DNA from: Congeria kusceri
Taxonomy: Eukaryota > Mollusca > Bivalvia > Myida > Dreissenidae
Direction of reading: 5' to 3'
Assembly: GCA_027627225.1 (NCBI GenBank)
Contig: CM051028.1
Location: 19,592,701 to 19,656,700, forward strand
Length of the DNA: 64,000 nt
Shown piece by piece: positions 57,739 through 64,000 of the stretch (position 1 is the stretch's first letter; each line of letters starts with the position of its first letter). The position numbers and the translations under genes were made by a program. The notes beneath the pieces are model-generated. The model was not told where the DNA came from and did not search any database. It was given only the letters and a program-made list of their open reading frames with translations.

Positions 57739-58853
57739 GTAAAGCCCCGGTCGCACTGTCACGATTTTCGTATGGGTAAAGCCCCGGTCACACTGTCACG
57801 ATGTTTGCTACGATTGCCATGATTTACAAAACCTTGGCGAAGCGTGGTAAAGCGTGAACACATACGTACTGGCATCTGTGTGAATCTTGAAGAATCTTGC
57901 GGGATCCTTGTCGATCGGGAAGCGCTTCGACAGTTTTGAACATGTTCAAAACATTCGTGGCGTATCTTAGCGCCGCCACGATTTTCAAAAACGTAGAACG
58001 ATTCTAGTGCGTTCGTATCTCAATCTGGCTTATTCTTAAGGCATCATAGAGGCATTCGTGGCCTTTCGTGTTTAATCGTGATTAATAGTGACCGATTTAA
58101 TGCCATATATATTACAAGACTGCAGTACGTTATGGTACGTTTTGCTACTTATATGGTACGGATTTCTACGCTTTGCGCTAGGGTTCAGTTACGATTCCAG
58201 AAGAATCTTTAGCGACAGCTATCATGGCTACTCACGAATATACACGATGGACAACGACAATGCGACGATTGGGTCGCGTTGCTTGTAGGGTTTATCGAGA
58301 TGTTACTACGCACTCACTAAGTTTGCCTACGTTGGTGTCACGATTATGCACGAGGCATCGTGATGTCCAAACCGCCTTGAATCGTGAGAATTATTGGCTG
58401 CTCGTCGGTTTATCGTGATGAATCTTAATACAATCTTAGGAGAAACGTTAACAATCGCCTGTAATCGTCTTTTACCGTAGCGTATACCTGACGCAAGCGT
58501 ATTACAATCGTAATAGATCGCATCATATCTTGGTAAAACCGTGGCGATTCGGCTGCAAAAACCTACACGTGTCGTTGATATTCGTAGCCAAAATCGTGAC
58601 AGTGTGACCGGGGCTTAACGCTAGCGTATTACAACCGTAATAGATCGCATCATATCTTGGTAAAACCGTGGTGAATCGGTTGTAGAAACCTACAAGTGTT
58701 ATTGATATTCGTAGTCTCGTCCTACAACAACCGTAGGTATACGAAGGAAGACACAATCGCGACACTGTGCATCCCGACTAATCACTATTAACACGTCCAA
58801 GATCAATCGTGGGTTATCGTAGCCAAAATCGTGACAGTGTGACCGGGGCTTAA
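57739..58853 (+). mobile_element. CCCCGGTCACAC-type element, copy 2 (with doubled ends)
   Basis: The left ends AAGCCCCGGTCgCACTGTCA (57743) and AAGCCCCGGTCACACTGTCA (57780) are both present. The inverted right end GACAGTGTGACCGGGGCTTA occurs twice, at 58597-58616 and 58832-58851. TIRs are therefore about 25 bp with GTGACAGTGTGACCGGGGCT. Doubled ends show a nested or tandem second copy, partly a rearranged repeat of 58490-58616. The interior is full of CGTGA/ACGAT words and has no transposase. Confidence 0.85.
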
Positions 58854-61449
58854 GCAATTCCATAACTGATGGTACAGTGTCATTCAAAGGCACCTTTCCC
58901 ATAACAGCGGCGTTGCTATTAAACAAAGGGATCAATTTGATGTGTTTGAACGTAAATTGGTTAATTATGTTCCAGGCCCAACGCCTACGCAAGCATGTCC
59001 TACATGTCATCTTGCTTTACCTCTGGAATAATTACGTAAGGGAAACTTAGGCGATTCTAATAAAATATTTTTAAAAAGCCAACGCAGCTAAGTTTAATTG
59101 TTTCAAAACAGTCATTTAAATGAAGAACTCAATCTATTTTGTCCTTATTTATTGTTTCGTTTCAATGGAATTCAATGACACACGGGTACATAAGAGATAC
59201 TCACTGACAAGTTGATTAAAACCGTAGGCAGTGATTTTACGCTGCGCATTGTTCGCCAGAATAAATTAACATTTTATTGTTTAAGTTGGAAAAGGTAAGA
59301 TCGTAATTGTAGATGGATGAATAGTTTACTGCATAAGAAATGAATCGACAATTCAGAAAACAGTTCCAAATGGCATGGTGTGGAAAACAATTATGATTGG
59401 AATATTGAGCTCTTTTTACTATAAGAGTTCTGTTATAACAACTACGTTGCTGGTAAATGCATGAACTCGAACATAGATGATTATTCACATTTTACGATTT
59501 TTTCCCATGTCATTGCACTTCGATGCAGGTAGAACCGTAAAGTATAGACATTAACTTATATGTGGCTTAATTGCAATAATTGGCATAGCAAAAAAACAAT
59601 GCAAAAACATTAACATATCGAGCACTGACTAGAACGCTCGTGTTTTAGCAACTGCTATATTTATAAAACAATGTATCATACTAGAGTTTTTTAAGTATAT
59701 TCAAATTCATTATAAATGACGGTTGGAAATGTGTCTTCATTGTTATTATGGTTTTGAAATGCACGAATAAATGCGCAAATAAGGATATGGTATCACTAAA
59801 CACTGAAAGTAAAACAAACATAATAGTGCATACAATATAATACATTTCCCGTCAGGTTGACATGAACTTCAGTATACAATGTATGGGGTCATATACAAAA
59901 CTCCTCAGGAAAATCTTAACTTAAGTCAAATTTAAGTAAAACAAATCAAATGCAACTTTGCTTATGAAAGACTTTATATTTGAAATATGGTATAATAAAA
60001 GGCGTCTGTAAAGTCTTTACCTCATTAAAACCGGCCTTAGATTAAAGAAATTTGATGATTTTAATAAATTTACTTATTTTTTCATTAAGGAGCGTTGTGG
60101 ATACGGGCCCAGGTCCAGGTCTTATTACGCAGGAAAACCGAATTCCACAGAAATCATTATGTTATTGCTTATTGTAACGTTAAATTTGAACCTCCTGCGT
60201 TGATGGGGGACGACGATACTAAATCATGTAAGGCTGTAATAACAAATCAAGTATTCTCCCACAATGACGTCTATCTGTGACCTTGTAAGGTCGGCGCAGT
60301 GGTCTGAACTCAAAACAAGTTCTACAGATCATTATAAATTTCGAAGTATAACACGGGTATTTAATAAAACGTTTAGTGACCATTTCACAATAGTTGTGTC
60401 TGATAACATCTTATTAAAATTCACTGCAATATGTTTATATCGTTTCTTTCAAACCGTAACAAGCAAGTAATTTATTCAAGATATTCGTCGTTGCCACAGT
60501 TATTTGTATAAGCACTTTAGCTTCTTTATATTACAAACGACACATTTAAATATTCGGGATAACTGAACTCTTTTCAAATTTGCTTTCAATATTTAGGCCA
60601 AATGTTGCCATTAGTAACTATGAGAAACAACAACAACAACTCCAAATTACAACTAGTAAAATTAGCTTCGAAGAACAAATTATTGCGTACAATTAATTAT
60701 TATTTCCTTGATTCATGTATCTGCGAGTAGGTGCTTGTCGCAAACAGATATAGGGTATCACAGTTCGTCAAGGGATAGTAGGCAAACATAATGACATTAA
60801 AAAGGGGCGTTTATAAACATGGGTACGTTAATAATTTAATATACATAGAACAACTCTCGTTTAAACTTAAAAGTGCGTTTTTAATATCATTGGACGTATG
60901 AACTGCGATAAAATGGTCAAGATCAATCGTCGAATATTCTTACATTCTCAATTGGCAAGATGTAAATGACCACTGTAGATGCATAAAAGCTTTATATGCA
61001 GACGTCCATATATGGGTGTGCGCTTTCGACGTGTCGGTCACCTGTACTAAGTTATAATTAGAGCAGATGACTATCTGAATATATGCCAGAGGAAAAACAG
61101 TTTGGCTTAACCTATGTGAACTAATTTATCAGTCGTCGAATCATCCAACAACATTATACTATCCGAACAAAGCATATTTAGCCTCCGGAAATACCACAAA
61201 GTTATTGTTCTACTGTACATAATGCACTTTTCAGAGTAATACCCGATCACTTTAAAAATTATGACTGGCAAAGACAGGAAATATTGGTACTTAATGTAAA
61301 AAAGCGAACGTATTGTCATCGGAATAAGATCGTGGAAATGGGTTGTCTACAGTATTACAATATATCAATATAATCCGGTGGATAGTAGGCGGTAATATAT
61401 GTATTTTACGTATGTTTTATAAACAAAGTGTGTTGAAAAAACTCAATTT
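58854..61449. other. Gene-poor stretch
   Basis: A minus-strand ORF just right of the CCCCGG element (59010-58860) reads LFNSNAAVMGKVPLNDTVPS; I do not recognise it. A plus-strand ORF at 60095-60280 is likewise unrecognised. The rest is AT-rich without repeat structure. Confidence 0.25.
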
Positions 61450-64000
61450 TATATTGAATTAGAAAAACAGTGTTTTGCTTTTGTAAAATATTAAATGTCA
61501 GCTACAGTAAGTACTTTTTGCACCATAAAATAATTTCTGTAAACAAATATGTACAAGATTTAGATGCTCTGTCTAGAGAATTCCTCTGGATAATCATTGC
61601 ACAACAGTGTTGCCTCTAAGAAAGAAGTCCCTTCCTACTATAATTGTTGCAGACAATGAGGCTAGAGAAACATCTTAGGTGCAAATTTGTAATTGTAGTT
61701 ACAAACGGGAATGGGGAGCGGAAAATCTAGGCATTGCCTTTGGTCTTAATGCCAACTGCTATTTTGCAACACTCGTTAAAGATTGTGGTTCTGTAATATG
61801 ATAAGCATCCTAGTGCAATAACTGACATCGGTAACGACCGCATTCTGCGTTGAGAGCGGAACAAGAGATGGTTCGCAATACAGGGCCCATATTCACCAAC
61901 CCATTCGTAGACTTAAAAAAAAGCACACACTTAGACTCAAGACAAAATACGTCTGAATTTGCAAATTTGCATGGTAGTAATGTTGCTTGCGTCATTACCG
62001 AATCCATCTTAATAAAGAATGTCGTGGATGAATACCCAAATTTACCGCGCTCTTGTTTGAAGAATATACTTTATTCTGAGTCTAAAGTCGAAGACTATGT
62101 TGGTGGATACAGGTCCATGTTGGAAAGCTCAAAGGACAGACAGAAACCCCTTCAGTATAAAACATTCGCAATCTACTCAAATATGTCAGTCGATGCTTTG
62201 TTAATCGTTTTACAAAACTTTCGGGTTTATCGTTCAATGGTCCTTAATTCAGAACAATTAAAATGTGTTGTACAACAATACGCAATACAAAACCTGACAG
62301 GGGTCTCGATCAAATTCGGCATCATTGCCCCAACGAAAAAGTATATATTATTCTCCCATTTCAGACCAAAATTGCCCCTAAAAGAACTGCCATTGAATGT
62401 GTTTTCGTTTTGTTTATGGGAGTCATTTTCGGGGATCAAATTTACTTAAGCACCGTTACAAACGGTTAACGATAAAATCCGAAGAACACCACGTGGTCAT
62501 GTTAAATGACCATTTTGACTTGTCTGTTCCCGATTATTTGTGCTTTCATAATAAAACTTCATTTATATACAGTTTACTGCTAGCTTATTTGCCGGGATCC
62601 GTAATTTCTGTTTTGGAAAAATGGCTTCTGCTCAAAAGTTATCAAAACAGGTGAAGCAAAAAGGCACAAATACCGTGTCTTACAGTCGAAAACACAGTTT
62701 ATTACTGTATAAGAATTAGTATAAGTAGTTTAACAAAATTAAATAAGGTTAAAAATTGAAAGTTAAGAAACGATTAAAAAAATCGGAACTGAAAAACTAT
62801 TAAATTGCATGAAAAATTATCTCTTGCACTGCTCCACCTGATAATGGTCAAGTGGTAGACTGTAAATGGTTAACATTTGACTAGTTAATATAATATTCAA
62901 TGTATTGATACTTTTCATGAATAAAGTTGTCAGGTAAAGAGTTAGACTAAATAAAGTGATTTGAAAAATATATTTAATAGTTTTTGTTTTTGACTCGTTT
63001 GCTAAGTCGAAATTTCCCCTTCTGTGTAAAACGACGCTAAAATTCCTCCGCCTGAGGGTACAGGTACTTTTCCCCCAAACCAGAGAGAGACCCCTGCTGA
63101 CCTAATTGTTACGGAATTTATGTTCAACAGGGAATAGTCTGTGACAAGTATCCCTTTTTGTGCTATTTCAGTTGATGAACAAACGATTGGCGCCTACACT
63201 AATTGATTGCTCATGCCTTTTGAGGACATTTCGGGTACATATCATATGGTTATTAACATGATAGCCTATATTAACATGTTTACCTGAATTTGCCGGGCGA
63301 TTGAATAACGAAATGTGACATTCTTAAAAGCACCGGACCCAACAGTTATTGTAAAATAGTTAGGAAACCAAGAACGGAAATATTTACAACAATGTTTAGT
63401 CATTAAGTCAACGAACACCGAAATGTACAAATTTTTACTTAAAAGAGCTCCATTTATAAGTTCTAGTATTTGTTTCTTGATTCTATGATCAATGCACATG
63501 AAAATGGGTCCACATATACATGACCCCGATATCAAGTATATGTGACCCGTTTCAAATAGATCATACCCACCCACAATGATTTAAATTTGAACAAAAGGAC
63601 TATTTATTCCAGGAAGTGACACAGCGATGTTTTTCGAATATATCATGCATAATTGTTCAAACTTATTTTTCTTTACACTGTCAACCATTGTCATGAATGT
63701 GACATAGGCAGGAAATAAGATTTTAACATATTTTCTTTTAGTCATATAGGCAACACTACCAGGCACTACTCTTTGAAGTAAGACAAATGTTCAAATACAG
63801 GTAAATACAGACCAGGAATAGGGTCAAGATTCAAAGTCGTGGGAATGGTTTGTCAACTGAACTGATACATCACCATAGTCCAAAGCATTGTAGTAGGCGG
63901 AATTGTTGTTTTGTTGACATACTTTATTTATTCCTGTGTTATGTAAATATTTGCATTTATTGTAAAAAATACATCATCACTGAACACATTCCCTGTATGG
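61450..64000. repeat. Segmental duplication, copy B (single 35-bp-like unit)
   Basis: It is homologous to 38640-39900 and 44478-44530, with divergence and indels. It contains 61800-63100, mostly absent from copy A. At the place of the 4.6-kb array (about 63870-63905) there is a single related unit, ATCACCATAGTCCAAAGCAT then TGTAGTAGGCGGA, followed by the shared ATTGTTGTTTTGTTGACA. Confidence 0.85.
61850..62449 (+). CDS. Unidentified 199-residue ORF
   Basis: I do not recognise this ORF. It is the longest unexplained open frame outside repeats and RT, in AT-rich DNA where such length is uncommon. The first in-frame start is at 61850 (non-ATG is possible; an ATG at 61868 gives MVRNTGPIFTNP). 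Composition looks protein-like in the middle (NVVDEYPNLPRSCLKNILYS), with no signal peptide, membrane segment or known motif. It lies in the part of duplication copy B that copy A largely lacks. A short match at the right (ATGTGTTGTACAACAATACG, 62261; compare 39096) shows that this DNA predates the duplication. It could be an exon of an old gene, a decayed transposon protein, or chance. Confidence 0.2.
   Translation: MRAEQEMVRNTGPIFTNPFVDLKKSTHLDSRQNTSEFANLHGSNVACVITESILIKNVVDEYPNLPRSCLKNILYSESKVEDYVGGYRSMLESSKDRQKPLQYKTFAIYSNMSVDALLIVLQNFRVYRSMVLNSEQLKCVVQQYAIQNLTGVSIKFGIIAPTKKYILFSHFRPKLPLKELPLNVFSFCLWESFSGIKFT

Noticed and set aside
1..64000. Assignment to a named bivalve species
   Set aside because: The repeat style suggests a heterodont bivalve, but I cannot search a database and no species-diagnostic gene is present.

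Overview
This window is AT-rich nuclear DNA from an animal, very probably a bivalve mollusc. The protein-coding genes have spliced exons with GT/AG borders and metazoan homologues (ribosomal protein S29, the cell-death regulator Aven, an ankyrin-repeat/SOCS-box protein). More than half of the rest is mobile or satellite DNA: tRNA-derived SINEs, decayed LINE reverse transcriptases, a Mutator-like transposon, many palindromic MITEs, and elements with satellite cores that resemble those known from bivalves. A heterodont clam or mussel is my guess at species level. It rests on repeat style only and I could not check it.

Gene-bearing left part (1-24.9 kb). The 3' end of RPS29 (+) runs to a poly(A) signal at 1624. 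It faces the 3' end of AVEN, which lies on the minus strand as five coding exons between 20943 and 5458. All splice phases agree and the model gives a 318-residue protein. The large AVEN introns hold most of the local repeats: a 3.8-kb element with terminal inverted repeats (TIRs), two tRNA-derived SINEs, and a LINE cut by a small TIR element with a clean 5-bp target duplication. Head-to-head with AVEN, about 200 bp away, starts an ASB-like gene (+) encoding ankyrin repeats and a C-terminal SOCS box in one large exon. The shared upstream region contains a perfect GTCACGTGAC palindrome.

Right part (25-64 kb). I find no convincing cellular gene here. It holds MITEs (25-31 kb), two satellite-core elements (31.8-33.4 and 34.3-36.8 kb), palindromic MITEs (33.7 and 36.9-38.1 kb), a 4.6-kb array of about 130 copies of a 35-bp unit (39.9-44.5 kb), paired CCCCGGTCACAC-type elements (45.0 and 57.7 kb), a 2.6-kb Mutator-like transposon with long TIRs (49.7-52.3 kb), and a 3.5-kb segment bounded by 61-bp inverted repeats (52.4-56.0 kb). 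The flanks of the 35-bp array are duplicated at 61.5-64.0 kb, where only one 35-bp-like unit is present, so the array's apparent pre-expansion state is preserved about 20 kb away.

Functionally, S29 is a 40S ribosomal subunit protein, Aven is a cell-survival and DNA-damage regulator, and the ASB-like protein is predicted to be a substrate receptor of a Cullin-5 ubiquitin ligase. The divergent AVEN/ASB arrangement suggests, but does not prove, shared transcriptional control.
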